In this document: positions 1 through 13,000 of the stretch, piece by piece
How positions within the stretch are numbered: the first letter of the stretch is position 1
How the letters are laid out: each line of letters starts with the position of its first letter
Assembly (NCBI GenBank): GCA_947034885.2
Contig: OX344755.2
Coordinates: 5,892,501-5,956,500 of the forward strand
Direction of reading: 5' to 3'
Origin: Thuidium tamariscinum
Lineage: Eukaryota; Streptophyta; Bryopsida; Hypnales; Thuidiaceae
Length of the DNA: 64,000 nucleotides
Program-made: the position numbers and the translations under genes
The notes under the pieces: model-generated
The model's database searches: none
The model's input: only the letters and a program-made list of their open reading frames with translations
Told to the model about the DNA's origin: nothing

Positions 1-2590
1 TTCCCTGGGAACGTCCACACGGCAGGTTTCCATTTGTCTTCCGTGTCAAGCCTGGAATTCATTCCCTGGGAAAATCATTGTAGCTCTCTTCACCTCCGCG
101 GGTGCTTAATCGTTCCCTGGGAAAATTTGATCTTCAACTCGCAGTTTCACCCTATTGCGGTACTTTTCTTGTCCCTGCGCTGCAGTCAAGCGTGCAGACG
201 TTTTCAACCACGTCTGTAAGAGGTAAAGGATCCTCAGGGTTCATCTTTTGCCCTTGGGAAGGGGTGTCACGGCACCTCCGGCATCCAGCAATCCGATTGG
301 CTCACTTTTTCCTTCCATTCCTTGGGAAAATCTGGAACCTGGAGGTGCCGTGACAACCCCTACTGGAAAGAGGTGATGGTTTGTAAGATCCGCTGGAGAG
401 CGAGATTCTTGTGGAGCTGAGAATTGTGGCGAAGGCAGATGCTTCCACGACTGTGAGGGTGTTCATCTCGGCTGTTGATTTCCAAACCTCACCGAGACCG
501 ATTTGAAAAACATTCTTTAAAAAATAGTATTAAAAATTGACATTTGCAAATGACCAATTATTGTACCTCTTTGACATGCATAAATCTTTCTTAGTGTAGA
601 GTCCCAACCACCATCCATTAAGAAAGGTTCTACTTGTAGTCTTAAAATCTAACCCCTAATATTTTTCAAAATTAATTCCCTGCAAACTAAATAAAATAGT
701 CTTTACTTATGTAAGATTGAAATTAAAATTTTTAATCACATCCATGTGCAAAAGAATATCAAATGAGACAATTTGTAGACAATGTCCATTGTAAAAAAAA
801 TTGATGGACCTTGAGGGGGTTAACTCCTACTCAATGCATAGGCGGAACTTGTTTTTTAGGTTCTAAGGGAGGAGGCTCAGAAACCACTCATCTAATAGCT
901 GGTTTGCCTTTTTCATGTATCTCTTGAGATGAAAATATTTTTAGTTTATTTTTCAGTCAAAGACAAATAGATGAGGAATCTAAAACAAGTTGTTCCATAT
1001 TTTTTGAAGTATTATTGAATTAGTTATGAATTTTTGAACACAATCTAGTGTAGGACCCTATTTGTGATCATAGGCCCTTAGAAACTCATCCATGCATAGT
1101 TTGAAAAAAAATCAAGCCTTATTAAAAAAAACTACCATTGCAACATATATAAAGTAATTGAAATGGTTTCTAAAAGTGTTCCTTTCCAAATCTGAAATGA
1201 ATGCTTGATTTAATCATTATCTCAGATTTTTCAATACTTATAAGAAGGTAGTTGAACAACAAATTCTAGTTTTGAATTAAATTAGTAAACACCTAGCCAC
1301 TTAGTAAAGAATGAACCAAGTGTGGTTCTTAAACCATCCATTGAAGAAGTATAAACAAATCTCATCAAGCTCCATTGTAATCCATTGTAATTCAGAGTTC
1401 ATTTTTTCAAAGTTCACATGTTCATTTCATAGCCGGTACTGGATGGTTGAAAATGCCAGCTCACTTTTAGAGTCCTCTCCTATAAATCAGAAAACAAATT
1501 CTAGGTTTTTGGGATTAGAATTGATTTGGTTGAATTTCGTATGAAGAGGGAGAAACTACATTTTAGGAGTAGCTTTGTGTTGTTGTCAAACTAAAAGCAA
1601 CCCAAAGTTTAAGTCTAATGTTTTCTAGAAGTTGGAAATTTTCTCCCTTTACTTTTCGTGTACTTCTTTCTAAAATTATGCCAACAAACAATTCCAGTTT
1701 TAGTATCCCATATGAAGCTCCTCGAAATTTTTTAGTCTCATCTTTAGAGTTTGGCCAGATTAAATAGATGGAAATCCACTATAAGAAAAATCAAATACCT
1801 TGTCTATAGTAATCTATGGTAGCACTATATGAACATCATCAATGGCTCTACATATAATGGATAATGATGGTATTATTGCCATGTAGGTCTAGAGGCTAGA
1901 TACTTTTGATAAGGTCCTAATGACTATGGAACAACAGTAATTATTTTTCCACCTCAACATTTGAGCTTGCCTAGAAGGCATATTTTTAATAGTTGATGTA
2001 CCCTCTACTCCTTTTTTTGATATTGTCAAAGAATGCTAGGTGGCAATGACCAACTCAATTTTCACATGAAAGGAAAAAAATTGTATTATGAAGGAGCTTT
2101 GAAATAAAGAAAACACATTGTACAAGATTTGTAAAAGTGGCATTCTTTATATTCCATAAAAAAATTTAGGATTGCTTTAAAAGTGCAACCATTTGAGTAC
2201 TTAAAACGCCATAATCCATAGTAAAAATGGAAGGACTTTGTATGCAACAATAGAAGTCTTGTAAGAGATGATGCTCTAATACAAATATATTTATAATACA
2301 TTGACCTAGACCTATAGGAAATTTTCATTCAAGATTGTTGTGAGAAAAATAAGTGTAGAAAAAAAAGGTTATTGTAGCAACAACTAAAGAATGTTATATC
2401 TATCATAGTTACTTTTATTGAACATAAATCATTTTACTAAGTCTTATTGGCAACTATAAGAGGATTTCAACACACTTTAGCATGCATTGTTTGGACACCA
2501 CTTAAATAACTTATGAATTCTCAAAGTACACTCTTGAGGTGTACCAAAACCAAATACTCATTCACTAAACACTAATACACTTTGTTTTTA
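1..2590. other. AT-rich non-coding stretch with palindromes at its left end
   Basis: No gene is recognisable; the short open frames are not conserved and have no domain. The first 330 bases are GC-richer and contain the palindrome TTCCCTGGGAA near positions 1, 62 and 113, with decayed versions near 250 and 316. Positions 258-360 form an inverted repeat, with GTCACGGCACCTCC on the left and its complement on the right. From about 500 on the sequence is ordinary AT-rich DNA. A CACTA-like left end (CACTATAAGAAAA) stands at about 1778, but I found no partner. Confidence 0.5.
258..360. repeat. Inverted repeat / possible small MITE
   Basis: The left arm GGGGTGTCACGGCACCTCC is mirrored by a right arm whose complement is GGGGTTGTCACGGCACCTCC, with about 60 bases between them. 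No matching target duplication is visible outside the arms, so the superfamily cannot be assigned. It may equally be the stem of a larger element cut by the window edge. Confidence 0.45.
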
Positions 2591-3370
2591 CACTACAAAA
2601 AAGGGGTATAAATGACTGTAGAGGGATGACTCAGAAATGACTAAATGTTCGGTTTGACTAAATAGTGACTGGTACCTCTGTAATTGTAGCAACCCAGTTG
2701 AATTTACACAGTCCTAGTCATTTTTCAGTCATGAGTGCAACTAGCAGATGAAGACATGATAGACAACAAAATTCATCTACATTTTTTCATTCAAATTGCC
2801 ATAAAAAAGAGCACAAAAGGAAGGGAAAAATCAGCGTGGATGCTAGAGTCATTAATGAATATGACATAGTTATTGATTGTAACTTAATTTCACTACTTCA
2901 CGACTCAAAAATGACTAGAGGATTACAAAAAGGCTATACCTCCATATTTTAAGCCAAGGATGGGCAGGGCAGCTTATTGACGTGGATGGGAATTGTTCTA
3001 AGACTACTAGAATGCGACTGCACTTTACTATTGTGTGACTCTAAAATGACTGCAAGGTCTTTTGTAGGATCATGTTGTAATTTTTTGCTCTAAAGATAGG
3101 CATGATATGAAAAACATTGTAGAGCATGATATGAAAATACATTGTAGAGCTGAAAATAATTTCACACCCCTATTTTATACAAGAAAAAATGGTCTAATTT
3201 ATTTTTTAATTCTAAAAATAAATCTTTATTGAAAGTTCATTTTTCTTCATTATTGATGCAATGGTCATCTAAATGTATCCTCAAGAAATATTTGGATTGT
3301 TAATTGTGCCATTTTAGTTCATTTCTCAATTCATTCTAGAAATCATTTCATACATTATTTGAGTTGGGCA

Positions 3371-3405
3371 TATGGTGTATGGTGTATGGTATATTTTGGG
3401 AATAG
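3371..3405. repeat. TGTATGG-type minisatellite, copy 1
   Basis: Short tandem run of GGTGTATGGTGTATGGTATA type inside CACTA-1. The same unit recurs at 4697-4790 in this element and at 20184-20340 in the unrelated CACTA-2. Confidence 0.7.
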
Positions 3406-3637
3406 AAATCTATAGTCATTATTGGACAAAGCTTAAAATTATAGGTTGAAATTATAGTTTATTAAAAAATATATATTTAAAGAGTCTAAAAACGACTTGT
3501 TCGTACATGATTTATGATAGATACACTAAGTGACCTTTCCAAGGATGTAATTGTACTTCACTACTATGCAACTTAAGAATTACTACAAAGTCTTTTGTAG
3601 GGCCATGCTAAAAATTTTTGCTCTTAAGATGGAAAAG

Positions 3638-3784
3638 CACTATAAGAAAATGGGGGGATAAATGACTTATTCACAATGACTGCACCAACAATAATGATTG
3701 CAAAATAGTCATTTTGTGGTCATTGTTGCCAATGTAGTCATTGTAGACAAGTCATTTAATTTATCCCCCTATTTTCTTGTAGTA
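3638..3784. mobile_element. Nested CACTA-type MITE (147 bp)
   Basis: It begins CACTATAAGAAAATGGGGGG and ends in a near-complement (CCCCCTATTTTCTTGTAGTA), the last base having drifted from the expected G. A 3-bp target duplication AAG lies at 3635-3637 and 3785-3787. The interior repeats AATGACT-type motifs and folds back on itself. It sits inside CACTA-1 and is therefore younger than it. It has no coding capacity. Confidence 0.8.
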
Positions 3785-4696
3785 AAGACAAAATGCTAAC
3801 ATAGACAACAATCATTCTCAAATTACTAAGATGCAACTATATTCATGTGATTTATGATTTTTAACACTCATATCCTAATACCTTTCTTGAGCTAATAACT
3901 TTTCTTTTAGTCTTTCCAATAATTCTACTCTTTGTTTATCTTCTTCATTTTCTTTTAAAAAAAATTTCCAATAGAATACTTTTGTCTTTTTTTTTGGAAA
4001 TGATGCATTACAAGTGGCCTTTGTCTTTATTAGCATTAAAAAAATTTCTTCCTTAGGATCCATTTGTATAATTTGTTTAAACTCCTATCTATATGTCATT
4101 ATGCCAATAATGAGTTTTGAAAATTTGTGCCATTGTCAATGAACTACTTTTGAACACTTCATATGCTTTACACTTGAATTACTAAATGTCCCAATAAACA
4201 TATAGTAAGGTATTTAGATGAATTCAATGACATTTGTTAAGTTCCATTTTTTCCTTGTGCAAATACCACCACCACTACTTTAGTTTTACTACAAAATGAC
4301 TTCTTGCAACTGCCAAATGACTTCATGTAACTACCAAATGACTACTCAATACTTTTGAACTACTACACAGCTACTCTACTACTACTTTGGCACCTTGTGC
4401 CAATCCTTTTCAAACCTTTTAGCAAATTTTATTTATAACTTTTGATTAGAGGCTTAAAATCTAAAACAAATTTTTGGAGATGAAAGTAAGATTGATTCCC
4501 CAACTTTAATTAATTCAAAGTTTTTTGAAAAAAGTTAGTCTACTATGCCTCAATGAGGTTAAAAATATGATTTGTAATGCAATTCCTGCGTTTTACATAC
4601 CCCACAAGCTTTGTCTTGCCTACTACTATTCTTTCTCTATAAAAGACTTGTCATTTCATCTATTCATATCCACATATTAAGTGGATTTTGAAATGA

Positions 4697-4790
4697 TGTA
4701 TGGCATTTGGTGTATGGTGTATTCTAAATGATATATTGTATATTTTGTATTGTGTATTGCATGTATATGGCATATGGTGTATGGTGTATC
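4697..4790. repeat. TGTATGG-type minisatellite, copy 2
   Basis: Degenerate tandem units of the type (G)GTGTATGGT(A)TATTGTAT inside CACTA-1, related to the runs at 3371-3405 and 20184-20340. Confidence 0.7.
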
Positions 4791-5436
4791 ATTGTGAAAC
4801 TTTGAATGTATTCATATGTGATTATAGAATGACTACTTTAAAGAAAGAAGAGATAACTAGAATATGACTCACCCTAAAGTAAAAATGTCTCAAAAATGAT
4901 TAAGATGCAACTTTAGAAACCGGTTACTATTAAGTGCCACGTGTCAGAGACCCCGCCCTTAAACGTAACTATATCACAATTGGAATATGACTTCATTTTT
5001 ATTGACATCATTGTTCACGTCAGCATCAGTTAGACTGTCTGACAACTAAATATTGACTGCCTGACAACTGAACAATGACTACCTGACAACTAAACAATGA
5101 CGAACACGTCACCAAAACTTCAACTATGTCGCGATTGAGAAATGACTTATAAATTAACCTACGTGGACAGCCATGTAGGTGAAATCCCCTCTAAAATGGT
5201 CAGCTGTCCACCCTTTTCACAAAATTTTCAAGTAACATTTCTTTATCCCTTAGACAGATTCATCTATTAGTCCTCCAATTTTCAAATGGATGGTGATAAT
5301 ACACTCGCACTCATTTAAAGAATGACTTGTCCACAATGACTATAGGGGCTAAAGTCATTTTTCAGTCATCTCGGTCCGAAATGACTCATTTTCAGTCATT
5401 TTTTACAGTCATTTATACCCGTGTTTTTTTATAGTG

Positions 5437-6090
5437 TTAACCCCAAAATGCCCAAGGCACCAGAATCTAGTGTTGGCAAAACTTTGAAGTTAAATAAAAC
5501 CTAACCAAGCTGCTATTTTTAGTCGTTTATATTTTGAAAATTTCTTTTCGAAGTCTAGTTTTAGTTTCAAAAACCCGATTTGGAAAATGAATGATAGTGA
5601 TATTTCTATTCAAGATTTTGTGCAAGGATACTCATTGCAATTTGGACTTTCTATAGTGTTGAGAGCTCTTGAAAATGAGCCTCAAATGCACTAGATGTTG
5701 AAGGAAAAATCACATTCAAAATTCATTTATAAAAATTGTAGAGTGGATTTTGAGAAGCCTAAAATTGATTGAACTTATGCATATTAGGCCCTTTAACTTC
5801 ATATTTTTTTGGTCACCAACTTTTCAGATTTGACTTGCAAAAAGAAGATAAAAAGACTTCACATCATTTTTGGAGTTTTAACACCCTCATTATCAAACAT
5901 TATAATCTTTCATTCCATAAGTGATATTGTTGTATTTTCTTTTCCTATGCAATCTTTAACATGTCTAGTTTGAATTTGTGTAGTTACAATTCAAAAAAAA
6001 TTGATACAACTTATCAAAATATTGGCATTTTCTTCAATTTAGAGCAAATTTCAAGAAGTTCAAAACAAGCCTTGGGCATTTAGGGGTTAA
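5437..6090. mobile_element. piggyBac-type MITE (TTAA target site)
   Basis: TTAA at 5437-5440 is followed by CCCCAAAATGCCCAAGGC. TTAA at 6087-6090 is preceded by the exact-type complement, whose reverse reads CCCCTAAATGCCCAAGGC. Terminal repeats of 18 bp (one mismatch) starting with CCC and bounded by TTAA are the piggyBac signature. The 646-bp interior has no open frame of note, so any movement would need a transposase supplied from elsewhere. CACTA-1 is inserted exactly at its left TTAA. Confidence 0.78.
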
Positions 6091-6246
6091 TTGTGTAATC
6101 ACTACTTGTTAATTTGTGATGCATTTTACTTGTTCCAAATGTACATAGGTATTGTATTGTGGGCAATGTTGATTGTAGGTATATAATTATACATAAAAAA
6201 TTTTGACCTCATGTGGTAATATTTGTCATACATTGAAGGTAGCATG

Positions 6247-7059
6247 TTAACCTCTTAAGGAACAAGAAGACATAATGTGTCCATTGAAAATTTTCAATAG
6301 CACATACTCAATAGGGTGAAACAAATTTCAATATTTTGTAAACTAGGACCTTGTAGAATAACCATTTTTCCCAATGAAAGGAGTAGTGGAGATGGAAAAG
6401 AAAATGTTGGAGATTTTTAGTCTTTATTCTTTACAAACAAACAAGATTAAATTTTTTTTTCAGATTTTTATTTTTAGTAATTTTAAAAATGAAAGATTCA
6501 ATCCAATGTGATTAAGATTACAAAATAATTAGAATGCATCCAAAAAATTTCAAGATGTTCTAAACACCATGATAATAATAACAATTGTTAAATTTCAAAA
6601 GTTTGCACATATTTAAATTTTTGAAAATTTTGTAGGATTCAATTTGGTCAATTTTGACTTCCTACTCTTTTTATTTGAATGTGTATAAATTTGAAGGAGT
6701 TTATTATTTTTCAAATTTTTTAATAGTAAAATGCTATATTTGCCTTAGATTCTAAGACAATTTTGTTTTGGGGGATGGGGGAGGAGGAAAGCATCATTCA
6801 TCTTCTTAAAAATCTTTTTGTCCAAAATCTGTGTTTTTTGCCTATGAAGTTGATCATCCATAATTGTTATAATCTAAAAATCTAGTAGTCAAAATTTTCC
6901 ACAATTAGTTCTACGTTTACTACACAAAGTAGTCTTCACTTTTGTATGGTTGAAAGTAGAAATTTCAAGCACATCATTCTATGTGTAAAAAAATATCAAA
7001 GTAGCACATTTCATTACAAAACTTAATTGTCAAGAAATTGTTGGGCCTTAAGGAGTTAA
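6247..7059. mobile_element. Probable second piggyBac-type MITE
   Basis: TTAA at 6247-6250 is followed by CCTCTTAAGGAACAAG; TTAA at 7056-7059 is preceded by a sequence whose complement is CTCCTTAAGGCCCAAC. The ends match in about 12 of 16 positions and share the internal TTAAGG. The ends also resemble those of the 5437-6090 MITE in beginning with a C-rich run. No coding sequence is present. The terminal match is weaker than for its neighbour, so the call is tentative. Confidence 0.5.
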
Positions 7060-10030
7060 GAGACTTAAAATACATTACTTTTGAATTTTAATGTAAAACT
7101 TGTGATAGTATGAATTTAAATGATACACTACTTATACTTTAATGTTTATTGCTACCATCTCTAACTTTGCTAAAAATCTCATATTATTTTGAGTCATTTT
7201 ATAACTACTATGATTTACAAAGAAAATAAATTAAAAAATAATGTAAAAAACATTCTAATGTTTTTATTGTGAAAAAATTAAATTAAATTTTGGATGTATT
7301 TACTACTTGAAAAAGATATCAAATATTTGAAAGGTTCATTTCAATATAGAAAACTATTGAAGTTTGATTAAACAAGAATATAAAATGTCTTTAAAAAATT
7401 AAGTGGTAACTTTGCCTAATTGTAACATTTTTCAAGTATCAAACACTATTTAAATATTCATATATTTTTGCTAAAAAAAGAGTTTATAGTAGAAGCCCAG
7501 TGTAATAGACTTGTACATTGAGATGTAATGTGAATTACCACTCTCACCTCAATTCTTTTATTATGTATTCAAGGAAGACATTGCCATAAATGTACAACCT
7601 CCTATATTTGATATTGAATTTCAAAGTTAAGAATAATCTTGCCAAATGACATTGCCACTTGTTAGCAATATTAGGCAAGATATGAATGCACATTAGCACT
7701 AACTAAGGTAGAAGGCTCAAAAAGCATTCGTCTAAGGAAAAACAATCCTATATGGAGAAATTAGTTGATTAAATTTTTATTTCAATATTTTTTAATAGGA
7801 AGAGAAATAAAGAATGTTGTAGAAGGTAACTCATTCAAAAAAATTCATGTGAAAATGAAATAAATGAGATTTTTTGAAGTAGAAGATTTGTAGGTTGCTA
7901 TAATTGCTTATAGGCTACAACAATAATGATTGCCAACATGAGTAATTGAGTACCAATAAGTCAATGCTCAAAGTACTCAAAAAGATCAACTTAGAAATGT
8001 TGATAATAGTTCTTAATGCGCCCAATAAATAGCCAAAATAAGACCATTTGCATTTATATCCTCTACATTGAAAGAATTAATTAATTTTAACTTAAAAATT
8101 TTTGCTTTCGAGCTACCACAATCAATTTCACATGATTTTATTACACTCCATTAATTTGAGTTTAGTTTTAGCTTAAGGTTATAGAGAAGAACTCCAATTA
8201 CGCTAGTAGAAAATTGAATTTTTTTGTTGATTTGGTGGTGTTGATCCTTTCACTTTTCTATTGATTTTGACAAAATTTTGTTGATTTAATTAGCCCATTC
8301 AACTACTCAATATTCAAAAAGCATGCATGAAGGACCAATATTTATTAACATACATAGTTTGTTTCATTTCAATAACCTAGTGCATTGTTTTTGTTAGTTT
8401 TGTAGAAGTGGTTCTTAGTGCCTAAGGGGTTTTCGAGTCTCTTCCTATAGTGTAGGCTTTAGTTCTAGAAAATTTAGATTTGAAGACATTCTTAGTTTGA
8501 ACTTGAATGTTGCATTCTTGTAGATTTGTAACTCATGAATGGATTATTTTCCACGTCAAGATCTACAATAAGGTAGGAAGTCTACAAATGGACCATCCAA
8601 AGGCTAAAACTAAATTTTAGGGAGGTGAAACATCTTGAAACATTTCCAAACAATTTTCCTTCAAAGACAATTAGAATTGACTTCTAATCCAATCATTTCA
8701 TAAATTTTGGAGTTTTTTGGAGTTAGTTATAAAATTTTGAAGTTGAAATGGCATACGGCAATAAAATGGCCACTTCCTAAAATGCACATTGTTTGTACAT
8801 AGCTAAAGGCTGTGCAAAAACAACATTTACAAATAGTAAGGAGGTGGACTACTTTAGAGCTTGAGCACTTTTAGAACCTTAGGCTTTATTCAAATTCTAA
8901 GGTGTAGCAAGTCAAGAGCTACATTTACACGTATTTGGAGGTGATTCTTTTCAATTGGGCACCCAATTTTTTCTTGCCATCTTCAAATTTGCATTCCAAG
9001 CCTAAAATTAATACGTCGAAATCAAGTACACCTTCTCATTTCTATACTAATTATTAGAAGAAAATCGTATTGAAGTTAATATAATCCGTATGACATTTTC
9101 TACTTCCTATAAAAAAAACCCATCATGTAGATTATATTGACTTCAACAAGGTTTTCTTTTAATGAATGACATTCTTCATGAATTACCTCCACATCGTTAA
9201 AATCAATAATTAGTAATGCTAATATACACAACCTAAATTAGGGATGTTGTAGATACACTTTCGTGATGTTTAGATGACTTTAGAATAGCCTATTGAAGGA
9301 AGGTGACAAACTATTTTCCATCCATTCTTTTCTTAATTAGTAGTTGCTTTGAATGAAAATCACTTGGATGGAATGTTCATGACTTTTCATTAGAAGATAG
9401 ATCACAAAAAATTGCTTTCTTAATGCATTTTGGCATCTTGTAGCTCTTTGCTCTAGACCTTGATTAAATCAATAGAAATGATGATTTATATATTTGAACA
9501 AATTAAATGAAGGTCATCATCTTACTCAAATTCCTCCTCCAATTTGAAAATTTGAGAAATTTCTAAAGTTTAATAAATCATTGCAATTTGATCTAAATGT
9601 ATTGTCAAATTTTATTGACTTTCTATTTATAAAATGGCTAGACTAATCTATTAGTTTCTTCTAGTAATTTGAAATTACTTTGAATCTATATCTGAAAAAC
9701 AAATATAAATGTTTCAATTACATGTAGTTGCAAAATAGAAATTTTATAGGTCATAGGACTAACATTCTAGGATAGGTCCTTTCATGAAGGATACATATTT
9801 ATTAGTACTTTAATTTTTTTGAAATTCACACATTGGTCACTCCCCAAAAAGGATGCTAACAAACTTTGAAATCTCCTTTTCTCACCCAACAAAGACTTTG
9901 ACCATATGATAATACAATCCATCCTCAAATTCGTATGATATAATATCATATGGCTCGAATTGGAGAACACTCGAGGTTAGGATCTTAGTCTGGATTGGTT
10001 TTCAACCAAAATCCACACTATAGGAACATG
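7060..10030. other. AT-rich non-coding stretch with a CACTA end relic and a hairpin
   Basis: No gene is recognisable. At about 8199 a sequence GCTAGTAGAAAATTG followed by TTGTTGATTT motifs matches the left end and subterminal motif of CACTA-3 and CACTA-4, but no right end was found. A fold-back is described separately at 9055-9163. The rest is unremarkable AT-rich DNA. Confidence 0.5.
9055..9163. repeat. Imperfect hairpin of about 109 bp
   Basis: The left arm (9055-9093) and right arm (9123-9163) are complementary over about 38 bases with some eight mismatches, around a loop of roughly 30 bases that includes a run of A. The core arms are TTGAAGTTAATATAATC and the complement of GATTATATTGACTTCAA. 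This could be a short MITE or a miRNA-like foldback; nothing in the sequence decides between them. Confidence 0.45.
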
Positions 10031-13000
10031 CCAGCGTCAACCTTTGATGTTCGCGTGAAGTAGATTTTGGAGATACCAGTCCCAACCTACGCCCTCAGCA
10101 ATAAGTCCAGTCGGAAGAGTCGGTCGGCAAGGGTTTGAGCCATTTCCTGTGTGCCCCTGTCGCTGGCTCCCTTGTTGAGCTTTTGATCGACGCGCGCTCC
10201 TCGTGCACCCGGTGCTGCTTGCTGCTGAGGAGTGGCAGTGAAGCTCCATTGCTGGAGGATTGAATCCCCTACACGGACGAAGTTGAAAGGATTCTTTTGC
10301 TTTTGCTTCCTTCTGTCGGTAGCGTTTGTTAAGGAGAGGACGAGACGCAGGCCATCAGTGCCCGCTTGCAAGAGTACTTCATTGTATTTGTATTCTTTGG
10401 TGTGAGCCGTGACTTCTTCTTCGTGGCACTCGATCTTTGGGCTGGAGAATATCTTACTGCTCGAATTGGTGAACTCTCCATCTCTCCCTCTTCGTGTCTT
10501 TGTTCTCGCATTTCGTTGCGCTATTTTTATGAACCTGAACCTCACTTCATTTGTTGTGAAAGCTCCCCCCAAATCTGTAACTTAATTGGAATCGTGGGAC
10601 ACCATTTTTTAACGTCGCATTTTGTGACCATCTCCTTGTTTCTTTGTTCTTCACCTTCTCATAAGCCTGCCTACCCTTCTTTTCGGCGCTCCATGTACAT
10701 CCTTTGAATTCCCCCCCCCCTAAAGTTATCATTTTTTTCTAATTCGAAGTCAGTTCGTTTCGCTGTGAATTCGATCATGACAATTTGTGCGGAATTTGTG
10801 GATGATCTCGATCTATGTGGGGCTCAGATGTGACGTGGAGTTTTGCGTTCTCAGGCTGGGGTTCTGTTTTTTAACGAGGGGATTTTAGCGGTAAATTGTC
10901 GGTATTGGTGGTTTGATGGGCATTTGGAGGTACGGTGCTGAAAGGGTTTGCTTGCAGTGAGGAGTACAGGGTTTCTGAATTGTTAAGGTTTCGGTGGGGT
11001 TTTGCGCAGGTGAGATAGCGAGAGGACGATCAGGGACGGGGCTCCTGTGTAAAGTGGCGAACGAGTGGTTTGATTATTTTTGGTGCTGAGTAGATTGGAA
11101 GTTGGGTGGTCATCGTTGAGGTTATCGTTCTCTGTGGCGCCTGTGAAGAAGTGTTATAATCAAAGGACGTGGTGAACATACCTGTCGGAAGAGGAGAGTG
11201 GGAAAGAGATCTGGACGGTGTGCGTGAGATTTGCGAGAACGTTCAAGTATGATCTTGAATCCCTAATGGACGCAAGCATAACTCCGGTGTGGCGATTTGT
11301 TTTACAGTTTGGAGTGGGTCATGGGGAACTTTGCTTTGTCTTCTCTTCTTTAGTTTTTCTATCAACGAATACGGTGTTTTGCACTAACTTCGGTGATATG
11401 GACTTTGTCTCCATTCAAATTCTATTCTTTTAACTGTAAGTCGGACGGACTCGGCCATTCTAAAAGCATGAATCCTCAGTCTTTTAGGGGTTAATGATGT
11501 TGTTTCGTGCTGTGGGAGCAGACTGGTCATACCCTGTTTGGCAGATGGTGCTAGGGTCTGGCTATACCTGATGGAAGAGCCGTCTTGTTCATTCTTTTTG
11601 GAACCATTCAGTCCTGTAATTGTTTTGCACATAACTCGGTAGACTTTGTCAGGGTTCGTGTTATAACAAATCGAATCCTCTGGCTTTGTTTCATTTTGAA
11701 ATGGCGGTTTGGATTGCTTGGACTGCGTTTGTGTAGTCTGTTTTCAAAACTCTGTTCTTTAGCTGTACTTTCACACTCAATACAAAGATTATCAAAGTGG
11801 TCAAGTCATTACTTCACTAGGTTTCGGGAATGGACAGAATGGGGAATGAAACGGGTGCATTTCGTTTTCTTTTACACATGGTCAAGATGAACCACTATGA
11901 GTAATCGTGTGTCTAACTATTCACAGCTTTAGCCCAGCTTTGTTGCTGCATTAATGCAGTGCTTGATATCTTCAGTTCCCGGGACACAAGCGTTCTACAA
12001 ATCGTCTAACCTTGATTGTAAGATAACTTACAGATATATAGAGGGTTCAATATAAGGTAATGGAAGTGAACCGTGATTCCCCTCTGTTTTAAGGGGGTAA
12101 TTCCTCAAATCATACAACATAGGGGCTAACTACATTACGACATGCCAATTTGGTCATTTTTCAAAATTTCAAATAGGTTAAGACTTGTATTCTAGTAAGA
12201 ACTAGATTTTGTTTGACTATTTATCAACCACTTTTTGATTATTCCATGTGAACTTGGTAGACTTTTCAGTGTAGAGTCAAGTTTGGTCCAATTGGTCTAG
12301 GATCACTTTGGCTCACTCTACCAAAAACCGGTGCAAATTTTTACGTTTACCCGCCTTAATATCTTTACTTTGCTGCAGTCTTTGGGTTTATTCAAAGACA
12401 TTTATCCGCCTTAATATACTGGCGTTTTCTGTTTGATTTAGTGCGACTACTCCAAGGATGCCTGATCCTCCCATACAGAGAATTAGTGATTGTGGCCAGG
12501 TTTTCTGCCTAGTCTTGTGTAGCTGTTGGACCAATTGTACGGAGAGCCATTAGAATCTCTTGGGAATTTGGTTTCGCGTATAGGTTGCGTTTGTTTGGCT
12601 AAAACGAGGCGCACACCATCACTGCCCACTTGCAGGCGCGCCTTCATTGTTGTTATCTTGTTTTGGAGTGTAGTGACTTAGTCTTCGTGGGGTTGGATTC
12701 GAAGTTTGGGAAAATTTTCAATTCCAGAACTAGTTGACCTTGGTGATCGTTCTGTCTCTTCGTCTTCGTTTTCTTTTGTTGTTGAAGCTTGTTGCCCTTA
12801 TTTTCTGAACTTGAATGGCTCGGTTGTCGCAGTCAGAGCTATTCAAGAAATGTGTGCAACTTCAGGTTTCTTCTTGCAACTTAAAGAAGAATCTCATGTG
12901 TGTCTTGGTGTGAATCTTAGGCGTCTGCTAGTTAGAGAAGGACGGAGACGGTTCATTGAAGAGAATGATTTGAATCTCAAAGGAAATTGTTCGTGTTAAC

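Larger units (their letters stand above)
2591..5436. mobile_element. CACTA-1: non-autonomous CACTA (En/Spm) DNA transposon
   Basis: The left end is CACTACAAAAAAGGGGTATA and the complement of the right end is CACTATAAAAAAACACGGGT; both run into a shared GGTATAAATGACTGTA. A 3-bp target duplication TTA lies at 2588-2590 and 5437-5439, as CACTA elements make. Subterminal zones at both ends repeat the motif AAATGACT in both orientations, like transposase-binding repeats of this superfamily. No transposase is recognisable; a 62-codon minus-strand frame at 3875-4063, rich in Lys and Glu, is at best a relic. Two TGTATGG-type minisatellites (3371-3405 and 4697-4790) and a nested MITE lie inside. The right TTA overlaps the TTAA of the neighbouring piggyBac-type MITE, so this element jumped into that target site. 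Confidence 0.88.

Noticed and set aside
1778-1800. A CACTA-like left end (CACTATAAGAAAA)
   Set aside because: No inverted partner or target duplication was found downstream before CACTA-1.
10087-10572. A 161-codon minus-strand frame upstream of TNL-A
   Set aside because: It has no ATG at its start. The related segments at 12600-12830 and 47885-48115 do not keep the frame. It is treated as leader/promoter sequence.
12706-12999. A 97-codon plus-strand frame before the TNL-A TIR exon
   Set aside because: The matching region of TNL-B (about 48000-48320) is not open in the same way, and no domain is visible.
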